DNA of 64,000 nucleotides from positions 248,001 to 312,000 of the forward strand of contig NZ_JAFCJJ010000004.1 of the NCBI RefSeq assembly GCF_018131015.1. Direction: 5' to 3'. Below the pieces are notes generated by a model, which worked only from the letters and a program-made list of their open reading frames with translations, was not told the origin of the DNA and made no database searches. The DNA is from Bradyrhizobium diazoefficiens. Its GTDB lineage: Bacteria > Pseudomonadota > Alphaproteobacteria > Rhizobiales > Xanthobacteraceae. Shown here in pieces: positions 16,109 through 24,458 of the stretch (its first letter is position 1; every line of letters starts with the position of its first letter). Position numbers and translations under genes: made by a program.

Positions 16109-16966
16109 TCAGCCGGCAATGAAGGCGAGCAGGGTGCCGTTGGCCTTGGCCGGCGGCACGCAGATCGCCGTGCCGCTCCGCACGCCGGTCGCGCCCAGCG
16201 CCTTTGCGGTCGCGGTGAGGTCGCCGCTTTCGAGCACCAGCGCCGCGCCGCCGCGTTCGGAAAGCCCCGCAAGCGGCACGCCGGGATAGCGGCCGGCGAG
16301 CTGGTCGCGTGTCAGATAGACGAAATCGGCGCGATCGCCGCCGGACGCCACCATGACCGCGCCATCCGCCTCCGCCTTCGGCTCGCGGTCGATCAGACGG
16401 GTCAGATGCGCGGCCTCCTGCGCCGGCTCGGGCGTTGCGATCAGCGCCTGCCTGATCCTTCTGGCGGCATTGGCATGCGACATCAGCTCGGGAATCCAGA
16501 CGGTGTCGCGGGTCTTGTGCTGGCAGGCGAAGATGCGCACGCCGCCCGGCGCCTCGGCGGTCGGCCACATGAAGGTGCGGAATCTCGCCGCCGAGACCGT
16601 GCCGTTCGGCAGCGTCACCGGACGTTCGAAATCGGTCGGCCCGATCGGCGTCAGGCCGCGCGCGCGGATCTCCTCCGCGCCGGCGGCGCTGTCGATCGCG
16701 GTGAAGGCGATCCGCTCGATGCCCTCGCCGTGCCTGTCGAGGAAGGCGCGGGCCGGTGCATTGTGCTCGGTCGCAGCCAGCACGCCGAGCAGCTCCATGT
16801 AATCCGGATCGAACATGATGGTGTAGTTGCCCGTGCCCATATGCGCGCTGTGGGTGCCGCGCGGCGAGACGGTGAAGCCGAGCTGCCGGTACGTCTCGGC
16901 CGCCTTGTCGAGGTCCTTCACCATGACCACGGCGTGGTCGATCCCGATGACGTTCTTGAGGGCCAC
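16109..16966 (-). CDS. VOC (glyoxalase-like) family protein
   Basis: A 285-residue protein starting at a GTG preceded by GGGGAAAG. The N-terminus IGIDHAVVMVKDLDKAAETYRQLGF is the first beta-alpha-beta-beta-beta unit of a vicinal-oxygen-chelate fold, with H11 as likely metal ligand. A second ligand-like segment is FACQHKTRDTVW near residue 150. Its length and single long N-terminal unit suggest the glyoxalase-3/'Glyoxalase-like' group. Substrates of this group are mostly unknown. It is separated from puuD by about 125 bases on the same strand. Confidence 0.85.
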   Translation of the reverse strand: MALKNVIGIDHAVVMVKDLDKAAETYRQLGFTVSPRGTHSAHMGTGNYTIMFDPDYMELLGVLAATEHNAPARAFLDRHGEGIERIAFTAIDSAAGAEEIRARGLTPIGPTDFERPVTLPNGTVSAARFRTFMWPTAEAPGGVRIFACQHKTRDTVWIPELMSHANAARRIRQALIATPEPAQEAAHLTRLIDREPKAEADGAVMVASGGDRADFVYLTRDQLAGRYPGVPLAGLSERGGAALVLESGDLTATAKALGATGVRSGTAICVPPAKANGTLLAFIAG

Positions 16967-17092
16967 TGTTCTTTCCCCGCATGCAAACTGGTTTGATCCT
17001 GTCTACGCCGGACAGGCGGTCAAGTCATTTTCAAATCGGCGGGAAAAGCGGAAATTCCATTCCGCCAGACGGGGCATCGGCGCGTGACGGCG

Positions 17093-18283
17093 TCAGCGCG
17101 CCTGCTCGATATAGGCGGCGAGGATGGCGCGTTCCTCGCTGGTCATTTCGGTGACGTTGCCGGGCGGCATCGCGGTGGACCATGCGGCGACGCGGCCGAT
17201 CAGGCGGATGTTGCGATGGATGTGCTCGGGCGCGTCGAGCAGGATGCCCTTCGGCGCGGTCACGATGCCCGACCAGACCGGCTCGGCGGCGTGGCACATG
17301 CTGCAGCGTGACGTCACGATCTCCTCGACATTGGCGAGCGTAGGCTCTGCCTGTAGCGCGCCCGTCTTCGCCTCGCGCGGGCCGGCCGCGGAGAGAAAGA
17401 GGATTGCGATCACGCCCGCCGTCGCGACACCCCACACCCACCACGGCGAGTTGCGCCCGGCGTGCCGTTCGTTGAAGAAGTGGCGGATCACCGGCCCCAG
17501 CGCCAGCACGATCGCGACGATGATCCAGTTGAAGCGGGTGGCGTAGAGCAGCGGATAGTGATTGCTGATCATCAGCACGACGACCGGCAGCGTCAAATAG
17601 TTGTTGTGGACCGAGCGCTCCTTGCTGGCCTTGCCGAGCTTCGGATCGGGCGCCTCGCCCGCGAGCAGGGCGGCCACGATCTTCTTCTGGTTCGGGATGA
17701 TCAGTGCGAAGACGTTGGCGACCATGATGGTGCCGATGATCGCGCCGATCTGGTTGAAGGCGCCGCGGCCGCTCAGCACGTGGGTGAAGGCGTAGGTCAG
17801 CGCGACCAGGAACAGATAGCCGCCGATGGCAAACGGCAACTCGCGCTGCGCGAGCCCGGTGCGGCAGGCGGCCTCATAGAGCAGCCACGCCAGCGCCAGG
17901 CTGCAGAAGCTGAACAGCCCGGCCTGCAATGGTGTGAGGTCGAGGATCGACTTGTCGACCAGGAACAAATCGGCCTCGAGATAATAGACCACCACCATCA
18001 GCGCGAAGCCGGACAGCCAGGTGGTGTAGGCCTCCCATTTGAACCAGGTCAGTTCCTCCGGCATCCGGGTGGGCGCCACCAGGTACTTCATGATCCGGTA
18101 GAAGCCGCCGCCATGGACCTGCCAGGCTTCGCCGTGCACGCCGTCGAGCAGGTCGGCTTTCGGCCTCAGGCTGAGATCGAGATGGATGAAGTAGAAGGAG
18201 CTGCCGATCCAGGCGATCGCCGCCACCACATGCAGCCAGCGCAGCAGCAGGCTCGCCCATTCCGATACGACGGATCCCCACAT
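17093..18283 (-). CDS. puuD: Urate hydroxylase PuuD, membrane protein with cytochrome c domain
   Basis: A 396-residue protein with about eight membrane helices followed by a periplasmic cytochrome c domain. The N-terminal LLLRWLHVVAAIAWIGSSFYF and HGGGFYRIMKYL are typical of PuuD. The haem-binding motif is C327-S-M-C-H331, and AMPPGN near 371 supplies the axial Met. PuuD oxidises urate to 5-hydroxyisourate and passes electrons to the respiratory chain. The ATG at 18283 has GGGGTG upstream. No other urate genes (uraH, uraD, allantoinase) lie in the window, so the rest of the pathway must be elsewhere. Confidence 0.92.
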   Translation of the reverse strand: MWGSVVSEWASLLLRWLHVVAAIAWIGSSFYFIHLDLSLRPKADLLDGVHGEAWQVHGGGFYRIMKYLVAPTRMPEELTWFKWEAYTTWLSGFALMVVVYYLEADLFLVDKSILDLTPLQAGLFSFCSLALAWLLYEAACRTGLAQRELPFAIGGYLFLVALTYAFTHVLSGRGAFNQIGAIIGTIMVANVFALIIPNQKKIVAALLAGEAPDPKLGKASKERSVHNNYLTLPVVVLMISNHYPLLYATRFNWIIVAIVLALGPVIRHFFNERHAGRNSPWWVWGVATAGVIAILFLSAAGPREAKTGALQAEPTLANVEEIVTSRCSMCHAAEPVWSGIVTAPKGILLDAPEHIHRNIRLIGRVAAWSTAMPPGNVTEMTSEERAILAAYIEQAR

Positions 18284-18464
18284 GATCACCCCGTCAGTCG
18301 CGACGCCGATGCCGCAGCTTTGATGACCGCGCCGGGCGGCCGTAGCCCTACAATGTGTCGCACCGATCCGCGTTGTTTTCCAGTACGATGCAGCAACGCC
18401 GCTGCACATCGTGCGGGCATGGAATGATGTGGGATTTGGCAGAAGAGGCCGGGAGGACGACGAC

Positions 18465-19802
18465 GTGAAGATGCATGTTTCCGTCATGCTGACGCCCGTA
18501 TGGCTTTGGGCGGCGTGCGCCGGCGTGCAAGCGGAGCCGGTGCTGCAGGGCAAGGACGCATTCGGCAGCTGGCATGCCGACAAGCCCGGCATCGTCAGGC
18601 TGATCCGCCCGCAGGACCTGCCGAAGCCCGGCGCATCGCCGTCCGTTGCCAATTCGACACGCGTGGTGCCGCGCGGCGGCGCGATGCCGCTTGTGCCGCA
18701 GGGTTTCAGGATCGAGCTGCTGGCCGAAGGCCTGGCGGGGCCGCGCGTGCTCCGGATCGCGCCGAACGGTGACATCTTCGTCGCCGAGACCGGGCCGGGC
18801 CGCATCCGCGTGCTGCGCCTGGACGAAGACGGCACCAAACTCGTCACCAACCAGGTCTATGCCAGCGGACTCAGCCGCCCCTTCGGCATGGCGTTCTTTC
18901 CGAATGGCGACAATCCGCAATGGCTCTATGTCGCCAACGCCGGCAACGTTGTCCGCTTTCCCTATCGCACTGGCGACGTGCAGGCCTCCGCCAAGCCTGA
19001 AATCGTGGTTGCGAACCTGGCGTCGGGGTCGGGTCATTCCACCCGCGACATCGCGTTCACGCCCGACGGCAAGCGCATGCTGGTGTCGGTCGGCTCCGCC
19101 AGCAACGTCGCCGAAGGCATGGGCAACCCGCCCGGCGGCCTCGAGGCCTGGTCGCGCGCGCAGGCGCCGGGCGCGTCCTGGGGCTACGAGGCCGAGCGGG
19201 CCGCGGTGCTCGCCTTCTCGGCCGACGGCAAGGACCGCAAGCTCTATGCCACCGGCATCCGCAACTGCGTCGGGCTCGCGATCCAGCCGCAGACCGGGTT
19301 GCCCTGGTGCTCGACCAACGAGCGCGACGGTCTCGGCGACGATCTCGTGCCCGACTATGTCACCAGCGTAAAGGAGGGTGCCTTCTACGGCTGGCCGTGG
19401 TTCTACATCGGCAACAACGAAGACCCGCGCCACGCCGGCGCGCGGCCGGACCTCAAGGACAAGGTGACGGTGCCGGACGTGCTGGTGCAGCCGCACTCGG
19501 CCTCGCTCGGCATGGCCTTCTACCAGGGCACGCAGTTTCCCGCCGAATATCAGGGCGATGCCTTCGCCGCCGAGCACGGCTCCTGGAACCGCTCGAAGCG
19601 CACCGGCTACAAGGTGATCCGCATCCGGATGAAGGACGGCAAGCCGACCGGCGAGTACGAGGATTTTGTCACCGGCTTCGTCGTCAACGACAGCGAGGTG
19701 TGGGGGCGGCCGGTCGGCATCGCGGTTGCGAAGGACGGCGCGCTCTTGATCTCCGAAGACGGGAACGGCACGATCTGGCGGATGACGAGCGTGCCGCGCT
19801 GA
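18465..19802 (+). CDS. PQQ-dependent sugar dehydrogenase-like beta-propeller protein
   Basis: A 445-residue exported protein of the sorbosone dehydrogenase/soluble glucose dehydrogenase group. A short signal peptide ends around AGVQA. Then come repeated propeller strands: GPRVLRIAPNGDIFVAETGPGRI, RPFGMAFFPNGD, ATGIRNCVGLAIQPQTG and VWGRPVGIAVAKDGALLISEDGNG. The GTG at 18465 is seven bases after GGGAGGA; the ATG two codons later is an alternative. These enzymes oxidise sugars or aldehydes in the periplasm using PQQ; the substrate is unknown. It is divergent from puuD. Confidence 0.9.
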   Translation: MKMHVSVMLTPVWLWAACAGVQAEPVLQGKDAFGSWHADKPGIVRLIRPQDLPKPGASPSVANSTRVVPRGGAMPLVPQGFRIELLAEGLAGPRVLRIAPNGDIFVAETGPGRIRVLRLDEDGTKLVTNQVYASGLSRPFGMAFFPNGDNPQWLYVANAGNVVRFPYRTGDVQASAKPEIVVANLASGSGHSTRDIAFTPDGKRMLVSVGSASNVAEGMGNPPGGLEAWSRAQAPGASWGYEAERAAVLAFSADGKDRKLYATGIRNCVGLAIQPQTGLPWCSTNERDGLGDDLVPDYVTSVKEGAFYGWPWFYIGNNEDPRHAGARPDLKDKVTVPDVLVQPHSASLGMAFYQGTQFPAEYQGDAFAAEHGSWNRSKRTGYKVIRIRMKDGKPTGEYEDFVTGFVVNDSEVWGRPVGIAVAKDGALLISEDGNGTIWRMTSVPR

Positions 19803-19864
19803 CGGCGTATCCTCCTCCCTCGGGAAAGGGCGCCTCACGCCAGGACAGTCAAGGGAGTCGGACC

Positions 19865-21196
19865 ATGCGGTTTGCAAAACCCCTGTTCGCGCTTGCTTTG
19901 GGCAGCGTCGTTGCGACGCCTGCGTCGGCGGACCTCGACATCGCTGCCCTGAAGCAATCGATCGAAATCTCGTTCGAGGCTGGATATCCAGGCCTCGATG
20001 CGCTCTACAAGGACATCCACGCCCATCCCGAGCTCGCCTTCCAGGAGATGAAGACCGCCGCAAAACTTGCGGCCGAGATGCGCACGATCGGTTTCGAGGT
20101 GACGGAGAGGGTCGGCAGGACCGGGCTGGTCGCGCTGTACAGGAACGGCGACGGCCCGACCATCATGGTGCGCACCGAGCTCGATGCCCTGCCGATGGAG
20201 GAAAAGACCGGGCTGCCCTACGCCAGCCGCGACAAGGCCACTTGGCAGGGGAGCGAAACCTTCGTCAGCCACAGCTGCGGCCACGACATCCACATGGCGA
20301 GTTGGGTCGGCGCCGCGAAGGCGCTGGTTGAACTGAAGGACCGGTGGAAGGGAACGCTGATGTTCATCGCCCAGCCCGGCGAGGAGGTCGGGGCGGGCGC
20401 GATGGCCATGCTGGCCGATGGCCTGTTCACGCGCTTTCCCAAGCCCGATGTCGGCTTTGCACTTCACAGCGGCGGCGGAGCCTCGCCTTACGGCTCGGTC
20501 AGCTACACGGTCGGGGTCCGCTCTTCGGCGGCCGACGCTCTCTACGTCAGGTTCGCAGGCCGCGGCGGCCATGGCGCGATGCCACAGGCGACCATCGATC
20601 CCGTGATGATGGCGTCGCGCTTCGTGGTCGATGTGCAGAGCGTCATCAGCCGTGAAAAGGACCCGACCAAATTCGCCGTGGTCTCCATCGGCTCGCTCCA
20701 TGCCGGCACGTCGGGCAACATCATTCCCGACGAAGCGGTCCTGCAGGGCACGATCAGAACCTTCGATGCCGAGGTGCGCGCCAGAATTCATGACGGGATC
20801 AAACGCACCGCCAGGGCGGTGGCCGAGATGGCTGGTGCGCCTGCTCCGCTTGTCGTTATCACCGATGGTGTCAAGGCGCTGGTCAATGACGACGCCGTTG
20901 TCGCGACCGCCGAGAAAGTGCTGAGGGCGGCCTTCGGCGACAAGCTGAAGCTCGTGCCCCCGGTCACCGCGAGCGAGGACTATTCCGAGTACATCAGTTC
21001 CGGCGTGCCATCGATGTTCTTCAATATCGGTGTCTACGCGCCGGAAGCCGTCGCGGCCTCGCTCAACGGCGGCTCGCCGCTTCCCGGCAACCATTCCCCG
21101 CTGTTCGCGCCAGTGCCGAAGCCGACCATCCAGACGGGCGTCATCGCGATGACGCTCGCTGTCCTGAGCGCATTCGACCGGGGGATGGGCCACTAG
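19865..21196 (+). CDS. Exported M20 family amidohydrolase
   Basis: A 443-residue metallo-amidohydrolase with signal peptide MRFAKPLFALALGSVVATPASA. The metal-site motifs are HAHPELAFQE near residues 54-63, SHSCGHDIHMASWVG near 136-150 and PGEEVGAGAMAML near 175-187. The dimerisation domain starts around GRGGHGAMPQATIDP. Family members hydrolyse N-acyl amino acids (hippurate, indole-3-acetyl conjugates). Periplasmic location is less common than cytoplasmic. AAGGGAGTCGGACC precedes the ATG. It lies 62 bases after the PQQ enzyme and may share its transcript. Confidence 0.92.
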   Translation: MRFAKPLFALALGSVVATPASADLDIAALKQSIEISFEAGYPGLDALYKDIHAHPELAFQEMKTAAKLAAEMRTIGFEVTERVGRTGLVALYRNGDGPTIMVRTELDALPMEEKTGLPYASRDKATWQGSETFVSHSCGHDIHMASWVGAAKALVELKDRWKGTLMFIAQPGEEVGAGAMAMLADGLFTRFPKPDVGFALHSGGGASPYGSVSYTVGVRSSAADALYVRFAGRGGHGAMPQATIDPVMMASRFVVDVQSVISREKDPTKFAVVSIGSLHAGTSGNIIPDEAVLQGTIRTFDAEVRARIHDGIKRTARAVAEMAGAPAPLVVITDGVKALVNDDAVVATAEKVLRAAFGDKLKLVPPVTASEDYSEYISSGVPSMFFNIGVYAPEAVAASLNGGSPLPGNHSPLFAPVPKPTIQTGVIAMTLAVLSAFDRGMGH

Positions 21197-21204
21197 GGAT
21201 CACG

Positions 21205-22005
21205 CTATCCGCGCCGCACACTCGCCCCGCCATCCACCGGCAGCGTCACGCCGGTGATGAAATTCGCCTCGTCGGACGCCAGGAACAGCGCGGCGTTGGC
21301 GACGTCCCAGCCGGTGCCCATCTTCCGGCGCAGCGGCACCTTGCTGTCGCGCTCGGCCTCGACCTCGGCGCGGGTCTTGTGCCATTCGCGGGCGCGGGTG
21401 TCGACGGCCATCGGCGTATTCATCAGGCCGGGCAGGATGACGTTGGCGCGGATGCCGTATTCGGCGTTCTGGTAGGCGAGCTGCTCGGTGAAGGCGATCA
21501 TGGCGGACTTCGTCGCCTTGTAGGCGACGTAAGGGTAGGTCGTGATCGCCGCCATCGAGGAGATGTTGATGATGACCCCGCTCTTCTGCGCGCGCATGAT
21601 CGGGATCACCTCCTTCGCTGCCAGAATGCAGCTCTTCAGGTTGATGGCGACGACGCGGTCGAAGGCCTCTTCGGTCAGTTGCAGCAGCTCGGAATCGCCG
21701 CCGGACAGGCTGACGCCGACATTGTTGTGCAGCACGTCGATCCGGCCCCAGCGTGCTTTCGCCTCCGCCACCATCGCCTTGATGTCGGCGGCCTTGGTCA
21801 CATCGGCCTTGAAGGCCGCGGCGGTGCCGTTCGTCTCGGTAATCTGCGCCACGGTCTGCTGGGCCGATTCAAGATGATGGTCCACGCACAGCACCTTCGC
21901 GCCCTCGCGCGCGAAGGTGAGCGCGGTGGCGCGGCCGTTGCCCATGCCTTCGCCGGGGCTCTGGCCGGCGCCGACGACGATCGCAACCTTGTCCTTCAGG
22001 CGCAT
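21205..22005 (-). CDS. SDR family oxidoreductase
   Basis: A 266-residue classical SDR. The NAD(P) loop is the lengthened version GAGQSPGEGMGNGRATA near residues 12-28. The catalytic Ser lies in IINISSMAAITTYPY, and Y-K-A-T-K gives the YxxxK motif. The C-terminus FITGVTLPVDGGAS is standard. The GAGQ-GEG-GNG form of the loop is shared with the third gene of this operon, so the two SDRs probably belong to one subfamily. One base separates its ATG from the stop of the preceding CMD gene. The substrate is unknown. Confidence 0.92.
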   Translation of the reverse strand: MRLKDKVAIVVGAGQSPGEGMGNGRATALTFAREGAKVLCVDHHLESAQQTVAQITETNGTAAAFKADVTKAADIKAMVAEAKARWGRIDVLHNNVGVSLSGGDSELLQLTEEAFDRVVAINLKSCILAAKEVIPIMRAQKSGVIINISSMAAITTYPYVAYKATKSAMIAFTEQLAYQNAEYGIRANVILPGLMNTPMAVDTRAREWHKTRAEVEAERDSKVPLRRKMGTGWDVANAALFLASDEANFITGVTLPVDGGASVRRG

Positions 22006-22006
22006 G

Positions 22007-22561
22007 TCAGTTCACTCCCGGGATCGGGTACTGCTGCAGTACCTCTTTGTAAGTCGGCTCGTTGTCGATCTTCATGGTGGCGAGCACGCGCACCACGCCG
22101 CAATAGAAGGCGATGGTCAGGACGAGGTCGACCATGTGCTCGTCGGAAAGATGTTGCTTGATCCCGGCGAAGGTCGCATCCGACATCGCAAGCTCGCGCA
22201 CCATCTCGCGCGCGCCCTTCAGGATGGCCTTCGCCAGCGGCTCCAGCCCCGACGGCCTGCCCTCGGTCTCCGCCATCAGGCCGGCGATGTCCTCGTCGGT
22301 GACGCCGAACTCCTTGCCGATCTTCACGTGGTGGGTGAACTCGTATTCCGACTTCTCCATCCAGCCGACCTGGAGGATCGCAAGCTCCCTTAAGCGCGGG
22401 TCGAGCTTGCTTTTGAAGCGGATGTAGCCGCCGATGCCGTTGAAGGCCCGCGCCATCTCCGGCGAGTTGACCAGCAGCTTGTGCAGGTTGGTGTTGCGCT
22501 TGAGCATGTCGCGATATTCGGGCGCGACCTGGTCGGCCTCGAGATAGGGCAGGCGGGCCAT
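22007..22561 (-). CDS. Carboxymuconolactone decarboxylase (CMD/AhpD-like) family protein
   Basis: A 184-residue helical protein of the CMD family. The core is RELAILQVGWMEKSEYEFTHHVKIGKEFGVT near residues 57-87, which in AhpD carries the redox pair CxxC; here no CxxC exists, so peroxidase activity is unlikely. Lactone decarboxylation or an unknown role is left. AGGAAACAGAGGG directly precedes the ATG. It is sandwiched between two SDR genes with gaps of 1 and 17 bases, which implies one pathway, probably ring or lactone catabolism. Confidence 0.9.
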   Translation of the reverse strand: MARLPYLEADQVAPEYRDMLKRNTNLHKLLVNSPEMARAFNGIGGYIRFKSKLDPRLRELAILQVGWMEKSEYEFTHHVKIGKEFGVTDEDIAGLMAETEGRPSGLEPLAKAILKGAREMVRELAMSDATFAGIKQHLSDEHMVDLVLTIAFYCGVVRVLATMKIDNEPTYKEVLQQYPIPGVN

Positions 22562-22578
22562 CCCTCTGTTTCCTCTTG

Positions 22579-23391
22579 CTAGTGGTCCTGTGACTCGCGT
22601 TCGGGCGCCTGCAGCGTCACGCCGCCGTCGACCACCAGCACCTGGCCGGTGATGTAGCGCGCGAAGTTGCTGAGCAGGAACTTGACGGCGTGGCCGATGT
22701 CCCAGCCGGTGCCTTCGGTCTTCAGCAGCGACGCCTTCGCGCGGTTGGCGCGGGCCTGCTCGCTCATGCCGCGGGCATAGACCATCGGCGTGTACATCGG
22801 ACCGGGACAGATGCAGTTGACGCGGATGTTGTCGCGGCCGTGGTCGACCGCCATGGCGCGGGTCAGGCCGATGATGGCGGCCTTCGAGGTCGTGTAGGTC
22901 GTGAGCCCGCGCGGCCGCAGCGCCGAGATCGAGGAGATGTTGACGATCGCGCCGCCCTTCGCGGTCCTGATCATGGCGGGGATGGCGTGCTTCGAGAGCA
23001 GGAACATGGTCTCGACATTGACCTGCATGACGCGGCGATACTGCTCCGCCGCCTCGTCGACCACGCTGCCGCGGCTACCGATGCCGACATTGTTGTCGAG
23101 GAAATCGAGCCGGCCCCAGCGATCGAGCGCGGCCTCGACCAAGGCCTTGCAATCGGCCTCAACGGTGACGTCGCCGCCATGAGCCGCGGCCGTGCCGCCC
23201 TCGGCCGCGATCATCTCCACGGTGCGCTCGGCGAGCTTGAGGTCGCGGTCGGCCACCAGCACCTTTGTGCCGGCGCGGGCCAGCAGGATGGCTGCGGCAC
23301 GACCATTGCCGATGCCGTCGCCGGCGGCGCCGCCGCCGCTGATCAGCGCGACCTTGCCGGAGAGGCCGGCATCATCCTCGGGCCCCTGCAT
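22579..23391 (-). CDS. SDR family oxidoreductase
   Basis: A 270-residue SDR with the lengthened cofactor loop SGGGAAGDGIGNGRAAA near residues 17-33, N-N-V-G near 92-95, catalytic Ser in VNISSISALRPRG and Y-T-T-S-K as the YxxxK motif. The C-terminus YITGQVLVVDGGVTL is typical. I chose ATG 23391 behind GGGACGGAATGAC; an ATG at 23412 would add seven residues. It is the promoter-proximal gene of the SDR-CMD-SDR operon and is divergent from cyoABCD. Confidence 0.9.
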   Translation of the reverse strand: MQGPEDDAGLSGKVALISGGGAAGDGIGNGRAAAILLARAGTKVLVADRDLKLAERTVEMIAAEGGTAAAHGGDVTVEADCKALVEAALDRWGRLDFLDNNVGIGSRGSVVDEAAEQYRRVMQVNVETMFLLSKHAIPAMIRTAKGGAIVNISSISALRPRGLTTYTTSKAAIIGLTRAMAVDHGRDNIRVNCICPGPMYTPMVYARGMSEQARANRAKASLLKTEGTGWDIGHAVKFLLSNFARYITGQVLVVDGGVTLQAPERESQDH

Positions 23392-23624
23392 GTCATTCCG
23401 TCCCTTTGCCATCCGCTTTTTTCCGACGATAGCAACGCTGCGCGGGGGTGAGAAGGCCGACCGTCCCGCGCCCATGTCATTGACATCGCATGGAATTGCA
23501 TGCCGCGGCGGGAGATCGGGCGGTTCTGAAAGACCTCTTTCGGAACCGTCGTCATACAACTGCGTTTGTTGCGGGGAGATTTTCGCGTTCCTCCCGGGGC
23601 TTTCCAATCGCCAGCGGCTTGCCG

Positions 23625-24458
23625 ATGAACCTGCTCGATCCCCAAGGTCCCGTGGCTGTCGCCAACAGCACCATCCTGGTCGATTCCGTTTTCATCATGC
23701 TCGCGATCGTGGTGCCGACCATTGTCGCGATCCTGGCCTTTGCGTTCTGGTTTCGCGCCTCGAATTCGAAGGCGCGCTTCCAGCCCGGCTTCGTCTATTC
23801 CGGCCGCGTCGAGATGGTGGTGTGGGCGATCCCCGCGCTCACCGTCATCCTGCTCGGCGGCGTCGCCTGGATCGGCTCGCACCAGCTCGATCCCGCAGCC
23901 CCCGTTCCCGGCACCGGCAGCCCGGTGCGGATCCAGGCCGTCTCGCTCGACTGGAAGTGGCTGTTCATCTATCCGGACCAGCGCATCGCCACCGTCAACG
24001 CGCTGACGGTGCCGGCCGGCGCGGAGCTGAACTTTCAGCTCACCTCGTCGAGCGTGATGAACACGTTCTTCATCCCGCAGCTCGGCAGCATGATCTACAC
24101 CATGAACGGCATGGTGACGAAGCTGAACCTGCGCGCCGACAATGAAGGCAAGTTGCAGGGCCTGTCGGCGCATTTCTCCGGCGACGGCTTTCCGGACATG
24201 ATGTTCGACGTCAACGTGATCTCGCCGCTCGCCTTTCCGGACTGGGTGACAGAAACGGCGAAGTCCGGTGCCGTGCTGAACGAGGACAGCTACAGGAAGC
24301 TGATGCAGCAGGGTGTCGAGAAGGGCAGGCCGGCCTGGCGACTGGAAGATCCGCGGCTGTTCGACCTGATCGCAACCCAGCACATTCCGCCCGGGCCGGG
24401 CCCGGAGCTGCTCTCCGATGCCGGCCGTCCGCACAGTGGAGCCCATGATGCTCGGTAA
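23625..24458 (+). CDS. cyoA: Ubiquinol oxidase (cytochrome bo type) subunit II
   Basis: From MNLLDPQGPVAVANSTILVD onward the product matches CyoA: two membrane helices (VFIMLAIVVPTIVAILAFAFWFR and VEMVVWAIPALTVILLGGVAWIG) and a periplasmic cupredoxin domain (SLDWKWLFIYPDQ, SVMNTFFIPQLGSMIYTM) without CuA ligands, as expected for a quinol oxidase. The N-terminus is odd. CyoA normally begins with a lipoprotein signal whose Cys lies just before the LLDPQG segment, but none is visible in frame, and the frame stays open to an ATG at 23490 with a charged, non-signal-like extension. The start is therefore uncertain, and an N-terminal frameshift is possible. The 3' end overlaps cyoB by 14 bases. Confidence 0.88.
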   Translation: MNLLDPQGPVAVANSTILVDSVFIMLAIVVPTIVAILAFAFWFRASNSKARFQPGFVYSGRVEMVVWAIPALTVILLGGVAWIGSHQLDPAAPVPGTGSPVRIQAVSLDWKWLFIYPDQRIATVNALTVPAGAELNFQLTSSSVMNTFFIPQLGSMIYTMNGMVTKLNLRADNEGKLQGLSAHFSGDGFPDMMFDVNVISPLAFPDWVTETAKSGAVLNEDSYRKLMQQGVEKGRPAWRLEDPRLFDLIATQHIPPGPGPELLSDAGRPHSGAHDAR

